64,000 bases of DNA. Origin: Pagrus major. Its lineage: Eukaryota; Chordata; Actinopteri; Spariformes; Sparidae. The position numbers and the translations under genes are program-made. The DNA is taken from assembly GCF_040436345.1 (NCBI RefSeq), contig NC_133219.1, positions 24,154,709 through 24,218,708 of the forward strand, given 5' to 3'. Below are positions 62,611 to 64,000 of the stretch, one piece after another. Position 1 is the stretch's first letter; each line of letters opens with the position of its first letter. Under the pieces are notes generated by a model. That model was not told the origin of the DNA and made no database searches. It saw nothing but the letters and a program-made list of their open reading frames with translations.

Positions 62611-64000
62611 CTGTGGGAGAAAGAGACAGACAGAGAGAGAAGGGGATGGATAGATAGAGAGTAGGAGAGAGAAAAGAAAGAAATAGAGAGAGAAGATACG
62701 TAGAGAGAGGGAAAGGGGGAGGATGGGGGCAGACATTGAGTGTGTGGATGCAGGTCAACATTCAGGGAGGGGTGGGATCACACTTTCAACAGGGAGGCAT
62801 TTGTTATAGAGCAAGAGGGGAAAACGTGCGAGTTTAAGAAAGAAATTTAGCAAATGACAGGCGAATGAGGGAGTGAAAAAGAAGAGGAGGTACTTTCTTC
62901 ATGGCGGGAAAGTCACTAAAAAGTTTGTATCTGCTTTTTTACAAAAAAGAGAGCAGAAAATCAGAATTTGAGAAATTCAATCAAAGTCAGTTTGTACTCA
63001 CACAGATTTAGTGTTGCGGTATTATTTGTTACCAGTTCACACACACTGAGAGAAAGCACTGCACGACTGGGAAATACAAGAAAAAAAAGGGGAGGTTTTC
63101 TCAAAGTTAGTTGGGTTTCAACCGTTACCATACTCACCATCTTTAGATAGAGAGAACAGAGGAGGAGGGGTGTTGAAACCAAGATGGAGTGAAAGAGAGT
63201 AAATGGAGAACAGTGAGAGAGCGATAGTAAGAGGAAGAAAAAAACAAAGAAAACAAGTCATGTCAGAGCAGACACTGAGAGGTTTATATACAACGGGAGC
63301 TGAGCGGTGCGGAGGAAAACACTCCAGTTATATTCTGATTAAACATCCAGAAGCAGTGACATATAATATGCTGTGAAACATAAACCAAAACCACAGTGGG
63401 GAGAGGTGATCCACTCTTATGTAATACTGGATCGTTTCTTTAGGATTCAATTAAAACATGACCTCTGACCACCAGACGAATACGTTCATTCATAAAAATC
63501 AAAAGTACGTCCTTCATCACATGTAATAACTGATGACTGAACAGTATTTTGTACTTGAGCATAAAAGTTTATTCTTGACTTTGGAAACAGTAGTTTGGCA
63601 TAAAAAAAAAAAAAAAACTCAACTCAAAGTCCAGCTTTTGTTTTCCAGCTCTCTTTGTCAACATAGTTTTCTGTTTCAACTTGCATTTACACACAATACT
63701 GCTGCTTCATATTGCTGTTTCATGTTGTATCAGAGTTATCGTAATAACGAGCTTTAGGATTTCAAATAGCATCTATATTACTTATACCTAGTGTCATTTT
63801 AATTAGTGGGACTATATCAACAAACCACAGATATGGAAGTAAGGAAGTGGGGCCATCTCCAGGCACGTGTGTGGCAACCAAAATGGGTATTTTAGGCCAA
63901 ATGTTTTGGCCATGATGTTTTCCTAATCCTAACCAGACGGTTAATATGCCATCTGGTATGGCATATACTGGTATACACTGTATGATGTAATTAGCCAACC
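62611..64000 (-). other. kcnip3: Upstream kcnip3 intron to window edge
   Basis: It starts with a purine-rich tract (about 62614-62720). A splice-signal pair at 63138-63140 is a possible microexon (see findings). I could not find the KCNIP3 N-terminal exon, with its Cys-Cys palmitoylation-type motif, on either strand. The minus-strand frame at 63762-63998 has no recognised family features, and its CCTAATCCTAACCAGAC string suggests dispersed repeat DNA. Confidence 0.5.

Overview
The window looks like nuclear DNA from a teleost fish. The genes are split by GT-AG introns and encode vertebrate-specific families. The intergenic and intronic DNA is AT-rich and full of decayed fish-type repeats: fold-back MITEs, LINE 3' tails and CA microsatellites. 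Nothing suggests prokaryotic, viral or plasmid DNA. All four genes lie on the minus strand, so each is read from high to low coordinate.

Layout from left to right: (1) 1-180 holds the 5' part of a secreted Gly/Arg-rich protein. It has a signal peptide, one coding exon and a putative non-coding exon 1 near 2.5 kb, and its neighbours suggest the fish prion protein gene. (2) 5639-11295 holds a complete rassf2 (Ras-association plus SARAH, 328 aa, nine coding exons). It has a probable TATA-type first exon near 12.6 kb and a CpG-island first exon near 16.7-17.0 kb. (3) 19.1-53.0 kb holds slc23a2 (SVCT2, sodium-dependent vitamin C transporter). It has 15 coding exons, a probable 3' UTR of about 3.9 kb, a 15.7-kb first intron full of repeats, and a CpG-island promoter at 52.6-53.3 kb. 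(4) About 55.0 kb to the right edge holds kcnip3 (calsenilin/DREAM/KChIP3). Six 3' coding exons are present and the N-terminal exon is missing or unrecognised.

The order prion-like - rassf2 - slc23a2 matches the human 20p13 neighbourhood (PRNP, RASSF2, SLC23A2), while KCNIP3 lies on 2q in humans. The genes do not form a pathway; this is conserved vertebrate microsynteny. RASSF2 is a Ras/MST-pathway adaptor, SVCT2 imports ascorbate, and KChIP3 is a neuronal Ca2+ sensor.

I found no convincing undescribed system. The most useful anomalies are: a single extra base in the last slc23a2 exon that breaks the frame; an upstream slc23a2 start exon that would add 58 residues to the transporter; a tandem duplication ending at a kcnip3 splice donor; a perfect 18-bp-arm palindrome at 54.6 kb; and related fold-back elements on both sides of the rassf2 CpG island. 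Exon boundaries were set by eye from homologous protein frame, phase and GT-AG signals, with no transcript evidence.
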